A stretch of 64,000 nucleotides of DNA from Methanofollis aquaemaris (GCF_017357525.1 NZ_CP036172.1:2578561-2642560); one strand, 5' to 3'; positions 31,709 to 40,593 are shown, counted from the stretch's first letter. A program made the numbers and translations. Notes: a model not told the origin generated them from the letters alone.

Positions 31709-32638
31709 TCACGACCCCTTCTCTCTTCCTCTGAAGATATAGGTGAGATAACTGATGATAACGCCCAGGGAGAGGAGGAGGAGCCCGCCCGTGATGAAGA
31801 GCATGCCCAGGAAAGACTGGCCGAGCGGCAGGGGTGCCGACTGGAGAGGTGCGGTGGCCGCCACATACCAGGACGCCGACCCGAGGAAGAGGAGCGCCCC
31901 GCCGAAAGACCCGAAGATCATCACCGGGTGTTTGAAACTGATGTTCCTGACGATGTTGTTCAGGACGCCGAATCCATGGGTGACCGGGTGTTTCTTGTGC
32001 TTGTTCGGGACATCATACTTCACCGAGACCGGCACCTCACGGATCCTGGTGCCCTTCTCAGAGAGGCTTGAGATCATGTCCGACTCCACGCTGTAGCCCT
32101 CCGAGTCCAGGGTGAAATTCTGGATCGCATTCCGGCCCAGCACCCTGAAACCAGACTGCGAGTCGGTCGTTTTGACGCGGGAGTCCATGTTCGTCATCGT
32201 CGTGAGCACTCCCTGCCCGATGCGCCGGTAGAAGGGTATGCTGCTCTTTGTGTTGTCGAGAAAACGCGACCCGATGACGAGATCGGCGTCACCCTCCCTC
32301 ACCGGCGTCAGCAGTCTCGGGATCTCGTCGGGGTCGTGCTGCCCGTCCCCATCGAGGAGGACAAGATACTCAAAACCCCGGGCCCGCGCGTATTCAAGGG
32401 CCGTCTTCACCGCAGCCCCTTTTCCGACATTTTTCTGATGGGTGATCACGACGGCGCCCGCCTCCTGGGCGATGGCACGCGTATCGTCGGTCGACCCGTC
32501 GTCGATCACCAGCACTTCGTCGACATATCGCCGCGCCTTGAGCACGACCGAGCCCACGGAGAGGGCCTCATTATAGCAGGGTATCGCCGCAATCGATCGG
32601 TCGATGGGTCTTCGCCTGACCTCGGGACCGACGATCAC
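31709..32638 (-). CDS. Family 2 glycosyltransferase, polyprenyl-phosphate type, with two C-terminal membrane helices
   Basis: About 309 aa if started at the GTG at 32638, which follows AGGGGA; the open frame reaches 32710 without a better start. GT-A fold: AAIPCYNEALSVGSVVLKAR, VIDDGSTDDT and the DxD-type LLDGDGQHDPDEI, then a GSRFLD and QSGFRVLGRNA block. It resembles dolichyl-phosphate mannose/glucose synthases. Two C-terminal membrane segments anchor it. It probably loads a sugar on a lipid carrier for glycan or protein glycosylation, in line with the adjacent rmlAB. Confidence 0.88.
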   Translation of the reverse strand: MIVGPEVRRRPIDRSIAAIPCYNEALSVGSVVLKARRYVDEVLVIDDGSTDDTRAIAQEAGAVVITHQKNVGKGAAVKTALEYARARGFEYLVLLDGDGQHDPDEIPRLLTPVREGDADLVIGSRFLDNTKSSIPFYRRIGQGVLTTMTNMDSRVKTTDSQSGFRVLGRNAIQNFTLDSEGYSVESDMISSLSEKGTRIREVPVSVKYDVPNKHKKHPVTHGFGVLNNIVRNISFKHPVMIFGSFGGALLFLGSASWYVAATAPLQSAPLPLGQSFLGMLFITGGLLLLSLGVIISYLTYIFRGREKGS

Positions 32639-33096
32639 GGTCCCCTGCTGAACGGTCCCCTCATTATAGCGATGTACAATCGCCTCTGATCTCAATCTGT
32701 CCCCCCCCAAAGAAAATCAGTATTCCAGGATCTCTTACATGTCCATCGCACCAGGAGCCCGGACCCGGACAAATGTCATCAGGGTACGGAAATATCTCCT
32801 GGATGTATTCTGAAGGAGACCTAAATGGTGATCTTATATATATGGTTTTCTCACTGCAGGGAGTGAGCAGACTGTCCTGGTCCATAGGACCGCCTGATCG
32901 AACCTGATATGGGTGTCGCTCTCTTCCGGAACCCTCTTAATCGGCATGAAACCGGGCAAAATGCCAAAAAGAGGTCGCAAAAAGAAGAGAGCGCCAGTGA
33001 CCGTCTCCCAGGTTCACCGCAGCCCGAACCCCCCACCCGACTGCGGGGGGCATCGCCATGTTTTTTATCACAAAGAACCAACATAGGATGGATCCT
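32639..33096. other. Divergent promoter region of the glycosyltransferase gene and upstream of tRNA-Thr
   Basis: It carries a C8 run (32701-32708) and a TATATATATGG segment near 32836-32846. No gene is seen. A TTTTTTATC box about 35 nt before the tRNA probably drives its transcription. Confidence 0.4.
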
Positions 33097-33168
33097 GCCC
33101 CAGTGGCTTAGTGGTATAGCGGCTGACTTGTAATCAGCAGGTCGCGAGTTCAAGTCTCGCCTGGGGCT
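33097..33168 (+). tRNA. tRNA-Thr (anticodon TGT)
   Basis: 72 nt. Acceptor stem GCCCCAG / CTGGGGC with discriminator T. The anticodon arm GCTGA-CTTGTAA-TCAGC gives TGT (Thr). The T arm is TCGCGAGTTCAAGTCTCGC-like. There is no intron and the CCA end is not encoded. Confidence 0.95.
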
Positions 33169-33357
33169 CTCCACCTTTTGTTCAAATTTTCTGAAAGAGA
33201 AGGGTCGTCACGCCAGTCATCTGGAACTTTATCTCCCTGATCGCGACAGTCGTGAATTTCTCTACGCCTGGTTTGTTTCCCTCCGGATCCGGGTCTGCCA
33301 CCGGGAAGGTTAAATTGAAGACCCGCCTAACCATTCCGCTCATACAGGGGGAAGACC

Positions 33358-33666
33358 ATGCCGGATATGGGCAAGCCGCACTGCATCAAAAGACTGCCGA
33401 CGAAGGTGCTCGTCAAGGACGTGTCCGAAGAAGAGGCAATCGAGTACGTCAGGAAACATACCAGAGAGCACTACGAGATCCCACCCGACTATGAGATCCG
33501 CAACATCTGCATCCTCGGGAAGGCCCCGATGCTCGTCGGGATCAAAGAGAGGAAGAAAAAACTCATCTTCACCTTCACCAGGCCCTGCTTCGGGACCGAC
33601 GTCCTGGAAATGGACACCACCCCCGAAGAGATCGAGACGATCCGGTCAGACCTCAGGAAAGACTGA
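33358..33666 (+). CDS. Small conserved-looking cytoplasmic protein, unknown
   Basis: 102 aa, preceded by GGGGGAAG. Mixed alpha/beta, no signal or membrane segment: KVLVKDVSEEEAIEYVRKH, then IRNICILGKAPMLVGIKERK and KLIFTFTRPCFGTDVLEMD. Two cysteines are far apart. I do not recognise a family. The codon usage and the ribosome site support a real gene. Confidence 0.7.
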   Translation: MPDMGKPHCIKRLPTKVLVKDVSEEEAIEYVRKHTREHYEIPPDYEIRNICILGKAPMLVGIKERKKKLIFTFTRPCFGTDVLEMDTTPEEIETIRSDLRKD

Positions 33667-33734
33667 CCCCCTCTTTTCCGTCCACTCTCTCATCGGTGAG
33701 GGTACTTGAAGACCTCGCAGGCGCAAACCATGGG

Positions 33735-34247
33735 ATGATGACTCAGAAGAAATATCTGGCAGGCCTCGTCGTCGTCGCGGCGCTGGTGATCGCCGCGGGC
33801 TGCCTCGGCGCCGGCACGAAACCGACGACCGGCGACACCGTCTCTGTCGAGTACACCGGGACATTTGAGAACGGCACCGTCTTCGACACCAATGTCGGGA
33901 AAGAACCGTTCGAATTCACCATCGGGAATCGCGAAGTGATCCCCGGTTTTGAGAAGGCGGTTCTCGGACTTTCGGAAGGCGAGTCGGTGACCGTGACCAT
34001 CCCGGCCGTCGACGCCTACGGCGAGTACGACGCAGAGAGGATGAAGTACGTGGACAGTTCCACCTTCCCGGAGAACATCACCATCGGCCAGAGGTTCCTG
34101 ATGAGGAACGGCGAGAACTGGGTGCCCTACACCGTCACGGCGATGAACGAGACGACCATCACTCTGGACGGGAACCACGCCCTTGCGGGCAAGGATCTCA
34201 CCTTTACCATCACTCTTCTCTCTATCCAGACGCATGGAGAAGTCTGA
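33735..34247 (+). CDS. FKBP-type peptidyl-prolyl isomerase, lipoprotein
   Basis: 170 aa from the ATG at 33735. Signal peptide with lipobox VIAAGC. The FKBP core (VSVEYTGTFENGTVFDTN, PFEFTIGNREVIPGFEKAVL, GLSEGESVTVTIPAVDAYGE) is interrupted by an IF-type insert (about 105-150), as in SlyD-like archaeal FKBPs with chaperone activity. It is anchored outside the membrane and likely helps exported proteins fold. It overlaps the next gene by 14 nt. Confidence 0.92.
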   Translation: MMTQKKYLAGLVVVAALVIAAGCLGAGTKPTTGDTVSVEYTGTFENGTVFDTNVGKEPFEFTIGNREVIPGFEKAVLGLSEGESVTVTIPAVDAYGEYDAERMKYVDSSTFPENITIGQRFLMRNGENWVPYTVTAMNETTITLDGNHALAGKDLTFTITLLSIQTHGEV

Positions 34248-34854
34248 GAGCAAAGAGGCCTGGGAGACCGACTACCGGCAGCGGGGTGCGCTCTGGGGCG
34301 GAGCGGTCCACGACCTCCCCCGCCCGGGGCCCCGCGCCAGGATCCTTGAACTGGGCTGCGGGAACGGCAAGAGTCTCTCAGGACTGACCGGTGAAGGGGC
34401 GACGGTCGTCGGCCTCGATCTCGCCCGGAGTGCGGTCGCCCTCGCCGCCGGGACGACACCGGCACACCTCGTCGTCGGGGACGCCCGCCGTCTCCCCTTC
34501 CAGACCGGATCGTTTGATATTGTCTGTGCCTTCCATATCATCGGACACCTCAGGGAAGGCGACCGACAGACGGCCGCCATGGAGGGCGCCCGGGTGTTGA
34601 GGAAGGGGGGCCGCCTCTATTTCAGGGAGTTCTCGGTCATGGACATGCGCTCCGGGAAGGGAGAGGAGGTCGAGTCCCGAACCTTCCGGAGGGGTGGGGG
34701 GATCCTCACCCATTACTTCACCGAGGAAGAAGTCACAGCCCTCTTCCCCAACCTTCTCCCCTCCTCGGTGACGACCAGGCAATGGTCGCTCAGGGTGCGG
34801 GGCGTGGACCACCCGCGTGCGGAAATCGCGGGGTTCTTTGAGAAACTGCCATGA
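34234..34854 (+). CDS. Class I SAM-dependent methyltransferase
   Basis: 206 aa from the ATG at 34234, inside the end of the FKBP gene. Motif I ARILELGCGNGKSLSGL, acidic GLDLARSAVALA, DARRLPFQTGSFDIVCAFH and GHLREGDRQTA are typical of methyltransferase type 11. The substrate is unknown. It is coupled to the FKBP gene by the overlap. A tetrahydromethanopterin- or tRNA-related role cannot be inferred. Confidence 0.85.
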   Translation: MEKSESKEAWETDYRQRGALWGGAVHDLPRPGPRARILELGCGNGKSLSGLTGEGATVVGLDLARSAVALAAGTTPAHLVVGDARRLPFQTGSFDIVCAFHIIGHLREGDRQTAAMEGARVLRKGGRLYFREFSVMDMRSGKGEEVESRTFRRGGGILTHYFTEEEVTALFPNLLPSSVTTRQWSLRVRGVDHPRAEIAGFFEKLP

Positions 34855-34942
34855 TGAGTGAAAGAATCCTGTTCATGCTGTATATCCCCTGAAAAAGCAG
34901 AAACGAATCTACTTATACGCTCAGGGGAAAGAAAACACATTT

Positions 34943-35302
34943 ATGAAGAAAGACGCCGTAGACGCATCTGTCAATATACGGGACGGGTGGGCCGTTGTCT
35001 CGGTCGCCGGGCGGATCGACGCAGGTTCGGCCGGCACCCTCCAGGAAACGCTCACGCCGCTCATTGATGAGGGCCAGAAAAGAATTGTCATCGATATGGC
35101 CGGGCTTGATTATATCAGCAGTTCTGGCCTTCGGGTGCTGCTGGGCGCCCGCAAGGCTCTCCAGAAGCAGGGAGGGTCCGTCGCCCTCGCCGCCCTCACC
35201 CCCTTCGTCCATGAAGTCTTTGAGATCTCAGGCTTTCTCAGGATCTTTTCGGTCTATGAGAATGTCGAAGGGGCGATGGACGCGCAGGGACAGACCGGAT
35301 GA
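34943..35302 (+). CDS. STAS-domain anti-sigma-factor-antagonist-like protein
   Basis: 119 aa. It is a single STAS domain like SpoIIAA/RsbV (VVSVAGRIDAGSAGTLQETL; IDMAGLDYISSSGLRVLLGA). The phosphorylatable serine aligns with Ser60 in YISSSG. It overlaps the phosphatase gene by ATGA, which couples their translation. In bacteria such proteins are released by the phosphatase and bind the RsbW-type kinase. The target in archaea is unknown, because they have no sigma factors. Confidence 0.92.
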   Translation: MKKDAVDASVNIRDGWAVVSVAGRIDAGSAGTLQETLTPLIDEGQKRIVIDMAGLDYISSSGLRVLLGARKALQKQGGSVALAALTPFVHEVFEISGFLRIFSVYENVEGAMDAQGQTG

Positions 35303-36669
35303 TGCCGCAGGTCGGGGACTTTCTCGTCCTCTTCGAAATGATCTGCGTCATCGTCGTCGCAGCGTATTTCATCACCAGAACCCGGACCTTCACCGATGCC
35401 CTTGAGCAGCGGCTCACCCCGAAGGGTTCGGCCGCCCTCATCCTCTTCTTCGGCGCCCTCTCTATCTACGGCACCTTGAGCGGCGTCGAGGTGCTCGGCG
35501 CACCGATCAATGTCAGGGATCTCGGGCCGATGGTTGCGGGGGTCTTTTGCGGGCCTCTCGTCGGGATCGGGGCCGGGCTGATCGGCGGCGGGTTCAGGTT
35601 CGGGATGGGCGGGTTCACCGCAGTCCCGTGCGCCGTCTCCACCGTGCTCGCCGGCCTCCTTGGGGGCGTCGTCTACCTGCTCCTCCATCGCGGCGACCTG
35701 CAGGTGCCTGAGGTGAAGACCGTCGTCGGGTTTGCCGTCGGGATGGAGGTGCTGCACATGGGGGTTGTCCTCCTCGGCTGCTCGCCCTTCGAGGAGGCCT
35801 GGGCACTGGTGAGCCAGGTCTCGGTCCCGATGATCCTGGCCAACGCGACCGGGATGTTTGTCTTCGCCTTCATCATCACCAACCTTGTCACCGAACGACG
35901 GACACAGACCGAACGCGACGCCTACCAGGAAGAACTCAGGGTGAAGAAGGCCGAGTTGAAGGTCGCCGCCGAGATCCAGCAGACCTTCCTCCCGAGGAGC
36001 ATCCCGACGATGCAGGGCTTCGACCTGGCCGCGGTGAGTTGCCCGGCCCGCGAGGTGGGCGGCGACTTCTACGACGCCATCCGTCTTCAGGAGGGGAAGA
36101 CCGGGCTGGTCATCGCAGACGTCTCAGGCAAGAGCGTGCCGGCGGCGATCTACATGGCTCTCTCCAGGACGATCGTCAGGGCGATGGCGGCCCGGCATCC
36201 TGACGTCACCCTCGCCCTGGAGGACGCGAACTCGATGCTCATCGAGGAGTCGGACACCGGGATGTTCGTCACCCTCTTCTATGGCGTCCTCGACGAGGAG
36301 ACGCGGCTCCTCACCTATGCCAATGCCGGTCACAATCCCCCGCTCCTCCTCAGGAACGGCACCGACGAGTTCGTGTTCCTGGCCCCGACCGGGGTGGCGC
36401 TCGGCGCCGCGGAGGATATGGAGTACGGCGCCGGTGAGGTAAGGCTTGGGACCGGCGACCTCCTGGTGCTCTTCACTGATGGGGTGACCGAGGCCTTCAG
36501 CCCTGAGGGCGAGGTGTTCGGAAACGGGCGTCTGGAGGAGACGGTGCTGGCCGCCAGGACGCTCCCGGCTGCGGCGATGATCCGGGAGATCCGGGACGCG
36601 GTCCGGGCCTTTGCCGGCGAAGGGCCGCAGGATGACGACATCACGGTGATGGTGCTGAAGGGGGAGTGA
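35299..36669 (+). CDS. SpoIIE/RsbU-type serine phosphatase with membrane sensor domain
   Basis: 456 aa. Residues 1-200 carry about five membrane helices with NVRDLGPMVAGVFCGPLVGI and GFRFGMGGFTAVPCAVSTVL, as in the 5TMR-LYT sensor domain. A short coiled stretch (QEELRVKKAELKVAAEIQQT) leads to the PP2C-type SpoIIE domain (about 235-456). Its metal ligands lie in GGDFYDAI and in the final DDDITVMVLKG; LFTDGVTEAF is also typical. It dephosphorylates STAS proteins in response to a membrane signal. It is coupled to the upstream STAS gene and followed 2 nt later by the kinase gene. Confidence 0.92.
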   Translation: MMPQVGDFLVLFEMICVIVVAAYFITRTRTFTDALEQRLTPKGSAALILFFGALSIYGTLSGVEVLGAPINVRDLGPMVAGVFCGPLVGIGAGLIGGGFRFGMGGFTAVPCAVSTVLAGLLGGVVYLLLHRGDLQVPEVKTVVGFAVGMEVLHMGVVLLGCSPFEEAWALVSQVSVPMILANATGMFVFAFIITNLVTERRTQTERDAYQEELRVKKAELKVAAEIQQTFLPRSIPTMQGFDLAAVSCPAREVGGDFYDAIRLQEGKTGLVIADVSGKSVPAAIYMALSRTIVRAMAARHPDVTLALEDANSMLIEESDTGMFVTLFYGVLDEETRLLTYANAGHNPPLLLRNGTDEFVFLAPTGVALGAAEDMEYGAGEVRLGTGDLLVLFTDGVTEAFSPEGEVFGNGRLEETVLAARTLPAAAMIREIRDAVRAFAGEGPQDDDITVMVLKGE

Positions 36670-36671
36670 GC

Positions 36672-37076
36672 ATGGCCGGAGGCATCACCGTCAGTGCAGA
36701 GTTGTCGTCCCTTCCCGGGGTGCTGGCTTACATCACCGACGCCCTCCGGGCCCTCGGCCTCTCCCCGAAGGCAGTGCAGGAGATGGAACTTGCCGTCGAC
36801 GAGGCGGTGACGAACATCGTCCTCCACGGCTATGACGGGACAGAGGGGTGGGTCAGACTTTCGTGCGAGCGGGCCGGCGAGGGTGCGGTGGTGGTGATCG
36901 AAGATGCAGCCCCCCCCTTCGATCCGACCGCCGCCCCTTCACCTGAACTGGAGGGAGACGCGGACGAGCGGCCGATCGGCGGGCTCGGCGTCCATTTTAT
37001 CCGCACGATGACCGATGAGATGATATATGAATACCGGGATGGAATAAACGTCCTGAAACTTCTAAAAAGCGTCTGA
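36672..37076 (+). CDS. RsbW/SpoIIAB-like serine kinase (HATPase)
   Basis: 134 aa. GHKL ATPase fold: N-box MELAVDEAVTNIVLHGYDG, G1 VIEDAAPPFDPTAAP, G2 region IGGLGVHFIRTMTDEMIYEY. It would phosphorylate a STAS partner and bind an unknown target. It starts at the ATG at 36672, 2 nt after the phosphatase stop. With the genes on both sides it completes a partner-switching set. Confidence 0.92.
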   Translation: MAGGITVSAELSSLPGVLAYITDALRALGLSPKAVQEMELAVDEAVTNIVLHGYDGTEGWVRLSCERAGEGAVVVIEDAAPPFDPTAAPSPELEGDADERPIGGLGVHFIRTMTDEMIYEYRDGINVLKLLKSV

Positions 37077-37086
37077 GGAGAGAGAG

Positions 37087-38352
37087 ATGGAGATGAGATC
37101 CGAACGTGAGGACGCCCTCCTCACCGTCATGGTGAACGGGCGGCTTGATGGATATGCGGCTGAAGAACTGAAGGCAGGGATCGACGGCGCCCTGCAGGAC
37201 GACGACCGGGCGGTGGTCGTCGACCTTGCCGGGACAGATTACCTGAGCAGCGCCGGGATCCGGGTCTTCCTCGCCCTCCAGAAGCAGATGAAGGCGCGGG
37301 GAGGGTGTATGGCCCTCTGCAACGTGGAAAAATACCCGATGGAGGTGCTCTCGATGGCCGGGTTCGACCGCGTCTTCTCGATTGTCCCATCGCGGGAGGA
37401 GGCGAGGAGGATGTGTCTGCGCAAGGAGGACACGCTCTCGCTCATCGCCGACCTGGAACAGCCTGCGGATGAAATCGACGGGATGAAGTTCAGGTTCGAA
37501 CCTGGCACGCGTGCGGCCGCCCATCTCAGGATGCACGGCGACCTCGACACCCTCCTCCATGCCCGCCTCACCCGCGAGGGGGTGCGGGCCGTCCCGCTCT
37601 CCGAACTGGGATATGCCCTCGGGATCGGGGCGCTCGGCGGCAGCAGAGACGAGGCGGTCGGGCACCTCGGGGAGATGGTCTCCCTGCGCGGGGCGATGGC
37701 CTGGCTGCCGACCGACGGCCACGGTGCCCCTGACTTCCTGGTGCCGGCGACCCCCGGCGGCGGAGAAGGAGCGGCGTACACCGCCTTCGACCTGGCGCTC
37801 GACGGGTCGTTCCATGAGGTGGCGGTCGTCGAGGCGGGTTCTGAGGAGGGCTTCACCCTTGAGGCGCTGTACCGCGCGCTCCTCGCCCTGGCGCAGAGGC
37901 GCCGGTCCGAGTTTAGAGGGGTCGTTGCGACCGCCCTCTGGGGCGTGACCACCGGCGTGGCCGGCGCGGCGATGACGCGGGTGCCGTTCGCGGAGGAGGG
38001 ACTCGGCCCCGACGAGACTGATCGATGGGTCGAGCGGCGAGAAGGCCTGCGGCATGGCGGCGACACCCTCCTCTCCTTCGGGATCGCGGTCGACCGTGCC
38101 ACGGGTCCGGGGGAGATCGCCGCCCTCTGCCCGCCCCTCCCTGGCGAACCGGAAGAAGAAGGCCTCTGCTATCATGCCCATGGGGCAGTCTTCAGGCACG
38201 TCCCCTGGGACCAGAGCGCCAGCCTGGAAAAAGGGATCGACCGGTGTTTTGCCGACGGGGAAGTCGTGGACGTCTGCCACCTCCTGGGCTCGACGCGGCT
38301 GCGGCGGGCAAAGGTGGGGGTGGCGTACATCACCCCGGTCATGCAGGCGTGA
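37087..38352 (+). CDS. STAS domain fused to a large uncharacterised domain
   Basis: 421 aa. Residues 1-110 form a second STAS domain (MVNGRLDGYAAEELKAGIDG; VVDLAGTDYLSSAGIRVFLA), with Ser54/Ser55 as likely phosphosites. Residues about 115-421 form a domain that I cannot assign. It has a FALE-like first part (DEIDGMKFRFEPGTRAAAHL), a Ser/His/Gly-rich middle (WGVTTGVAGAAMTRVPFAEE) and LCYHAHGAVFRHVPWDQSAS. There is no membrane segment. The fusion may act as the output of the module. The gene is 10 nt after the kinase gene. Confidence 0.85.
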   Translation: MEMRSEREDALLTVMVNGRLDGYAAEELKAGIDGALQDDDRAVVVDLAGTDYLSSAGIRVFLALQKQMKARGGCMALCNVEKYPMEVLSMAGFDRVFSIVPSREEARRMCLRKEDTLSLIADLEQPADEIDGMKFRFEPGTRAAAHLRMHGDLDTLLHARLTREGVRAVPLSELGYALGIGALGGSRDEAVGHLGEMVSLRGAMAWLPTDGHGAPDFLVPATPGGGEGAAYTAFDLALDGSFHEVAVVEAGSEEGFTLEALYRALLALAQRRRSEFRGVVATALWGVTTGVAGAAMTRVPFAEEGLGPDETDRWVERREGLRHGGDTLLSFGIAVDRATGPGEIAALCPPLPGEPEEEGLCYHAHGAVFRHVPWDQSASLEKGIDRCFADGEVVDVCHLLGSTRLRRAKVGVAYITPVMQA

Positions 38353-38393
38353 TCGGCGGAGGACGGGAACAACCTCTGAACGATCAGCCCTCC

Positions 38394-38463
38394 GCCTTCC
38401 CGCTCCAATCTTCATCCCGGCGGTATCGGGGGCAGCGCCCCCGGTGCAAGCGTGCGGGAAGGC
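38394..38463 (-). repeat. Family A palindromic repeat, copy 4 (70 bp)
   Basis: GCCTTCC...GGAAGGC with the hairpin CGGGGGCAGCGCCCCCG (38427-38443). Its right part, GGAAGGCACGTCGATCAGAA, recurs exactly at the 49.9-kb copy. Confidence 0.7.
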
Positions 38464-38492
38464 ACGTCGATCAGAAGATCTCTAGAACAATG

Positions 38493-38525
38493 TTCAATCG
38501 CGTATGCTTGAGCCCGGGGTTCATG
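38493..38525 (+). repeat. Family E 33-bp repeat, copy 3
   Basis: Reads TTCAATCGCGTATGCTTGAG and ends CCGGGGTTCATG. It lies 30 bp after a family A copy. Confidence 0.65.
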
Positions 38526-38580
38526 CCGATTCCACACAACCAATCACTTCCTATTTTATCGAGCGCATGCAACGTCTTCT

Positions 38581-39735
38581 ATGCATGAATGCCAGGGAAA
38601 GCGGGACATCTTCATCACCCTTCTGACGATGGTGATCGTCCTCATCGCTGCAATCTCCTTCTGGCGGCTGGTGAACCCGCTCATCGTCGGGATCTCGGTT
38701 GCCATCGTGTTGATACCGTTCCAGCGCCGTCTTGCCGCCTCGATGAACTGTTATCTCTCGTCGGCGCTCATTACCGTCAGCGTCTTTATCGTCGCCTTCT
38801 TCGCCATATTCTCCACCCTGACGATTCTCGTTCAGAACGCCGGTTATCTGCAAGAGATGATCGGTGTTATCATCGAATGGCTCAGGAGTCTTTCGGGCAC
38901 CCATATCCACGCGAATATTCCGTTCCCGGAGATCCAACCCCTCTTCAACGCCTTTATCACCGACCTTGAGGTCACGCTCCTCAGTTATCTCACCATGGTG
39001 CCGATGATGGTCGTGGAGATGATCATCTTCTTCCTCACTGTCTACTTCCTCCTGGTCACCGGCGACCGGATCTGGGCCGATATCAAGAGCGTGATCCCGA
39101 TGCGCTCGCGCGAGGCCTTCAGGGTTTATGCGAAGACGGTCTCCGACACCCTGTACTCGATCCTGGTGGTGCACATCTCCATCGCGGTGATCACCTTCTT
39201 CCTTGCCATCCCCTTCTTCTCCATCCTGGGGTACGAGCATGTGGTCTTCTTCTCGGTCCTCTCCGGCCTCTTCGCGGTCATCCCGCTCATCGGCCCGGTC
39301 TTCCTCATCGTCTTCCTCGGCGTCTATGCCCTGGCGCTCGGTGACTGGCGAGGCCTGGCCCTCCTCGCCCTTATCGGCTACCCGGTCGTCTGCGGTCTTC
39401 CCGATCTCTACCTGCGGCCGGTGCTGATGGGCCGGCGGATCGAGATCAGGCCGGTGCTCATCTTCATGGCCTTCTTCGGCGGGATGGCGGTGATGGGCGT
39501 GATGGGTTTCATCCTCGGTCCGCTCCTGGTCGCCCTCCTCCTCGCGGGCTACCGAGTGATGGTGGCCGAGTACGGCAATCCCGAGGGAGTGGAAGGTGCC
39601 GTCGATACGGGCGACACGACTCCGTCCCCGTTTTTCCTGAAGGTTCCCGCGTTCCTTCGCCATTCTGGGGCGCAGACGATGGAGCATGAGATGGAAGACG
39701 GCCTTGGCGATGACCGGAATAAAAGAGAGACCTGA
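38581..39735 (+). CDS. AI-2E family transporter (TqsA/PerM-like)
   Basis: 384 aa, about seven to eight membrane helices. Typical blocks: an N-terminal helix pair (WRLVNPLIVGISVAIVLIPF), the long amphipathic exterior segment, and the C-terminal core ALLALIGYPVVCGLPDLYLR with PVLIFMAFFGGMAVMGVMGF ILGPLLVALL. In bacteria some members export autoinducer-2 and others act as Na+/H+ antiporters, so the substrate is not predicted. It is downstream of repeats and monocistronic. Confidence 0.9.
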   Translation: MHECQGKRDIFITLLTMVIVLIAAISFWRLVNPLIVGISVAIVLIPFQRRLAASMNCYLSSALITVSVFIVAFFAIFSTLTILVQNAGYLQEMIGVIIEWLRSLSGTHIHANIPFPEIQPLFNAFITDLEVTLLSYLTMVPMMVVEMIIFFLTVYFLLVTGDRIWADIKSVIPMRSREAFRVYAKTVSDTLYSILVVHISIAVITFFLAIPFFSILGYEHVVFFSVLSGLFAVIPLIGPVFLIVFLGVYALALGDWRGLALLALIGYPVVCGLPDLYLRPVLMGRRIEIRPVLIFMAFFGGMAVMGVMGFILGPLLVALLLAGYRVMVAEYGNPEGVEGAVDTGDTTPSPFFLKVPAFLRHSGAQTMEHEMEDGLGDDRNKRET

Positions 39736-39767
39736 GGATGGATCGGGCCCCGGGTGGATGCCCCCCC

Positions 39768-39773
39768 TTTTTT
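39768..39773 (+). terminator. C-run / T-run terminator
   Basis: CCCCCCC followed by T6, 33 nt after the AI-2E gene. Confidence 0.4.
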
Positions 39774-39804
39774 CTCAGAGACCCCGGTCTTCAAAATTTT
39801 TGCC

Positions 39805-40593
39805 TTATGACTCCTCGACCAGATGGCCCTGGAGCCACATGACCCCCGAGATGGGGTCACCGACTGCCGGGACATAGCCGTCGGTGACGTGCTCTGCGGC
39901 ATAGAGCATGATCTCCACATCGTCGTGCCCCTCTCCGTGCATCTGTCTGAAGAGGGGGGCGGTGATCTGGTAGACCGTCCGCGTCCCGAAGGTGAGTTCT
40001 TTGACCTGCCTGACCACCGTCTGGAAGACGAAGTCGTCGACATCCCCATTCTGGAAGGGGAGGTATGCCGCCATATGCTCCAGCGATAATGCTCTCCCGT
40101 CAGGCCCGGCCACCGTTCCCGGATTCGCTCTCCTGAGTTGGTAGGCAAGAGCGGAGAGAGAGAATCGGTATCGACCGCCGTTCAGGTATTTTTCCCGGTT
40201 CATGAAATACCGGGTGTCGAAGAAGGCCAGCCACGCCTCGCCGATATGGCCCCTGACCTGTCCTTCGACCTCGTTCATCCACTCCTCAACCCCCTCGACC
40301 TCGACATCGTGGACGATGCCCTCCGTGATGTAGGGATAACCGGTGCAGAGTTCCTGGTCGACGACGACCGAGCAGGTCTTCAGGGGATCGCCTCCTGACT
40401 GCGCCGCAAGGACCGTCCTGCGCCCCTTCTCGACCATCTTCAGATCGCCGGGATGTTCCAGTGCGTCGATGATCGATGCCTGGATCTCGCTCTCAGACGT
40501 GACGAGCGTGTCCCAGTGACTGCCATGGCACCCGATCTTTTTCGGTTTTTTCTTCTCTTCGGATTTATTTTTGAGTGCATCAGAGATTCCCAT
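39805..40593 (-). CDS. 262-aa cytoplasmic protein, unknown
   Basis: I do not recognise the family. The N terminus is a lysine-rich stretch (KNKSEEKKKPKKIGCHGSHW), followed by a mixed alpha/beta domain (SIIDALEHPGDLKMVEKGRR, TCSVVVDQELCTGYPYITEG, WLAFFDTRYFMNREKYLNGG). The C-terminal half has AYQLRRANPGTV and APLFRQMHGEGHDDVEIMLY. No signal peptide or membrane segment. Monocistronic. The good length and codon use make the gene real. Confidence 0.75.
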   Translation of the reverse strand: MGISDALKNKSEEKKKPKKIGCHGSHWDTLVTSESEIQASIIDALEHPGDLKMVEKGRRTVLAAQSGGDPLKTCSVVVDQELCTGYPYITEGIVHDVEVEGVEEWMNEVEGQVRGHIGEAWLAFFDTRYFMNREKYLNGGRYRFSLSALAYQLRRANPGTVAGPDGRALSLEHMAAYLPFQNGDVDDFVFQTVVRQVKELTFGTRTVYQITAPLFRQMHGEGHDDVEIMLYAAEHVTDGYVPAVGDPISGVMWLQGHLVEES

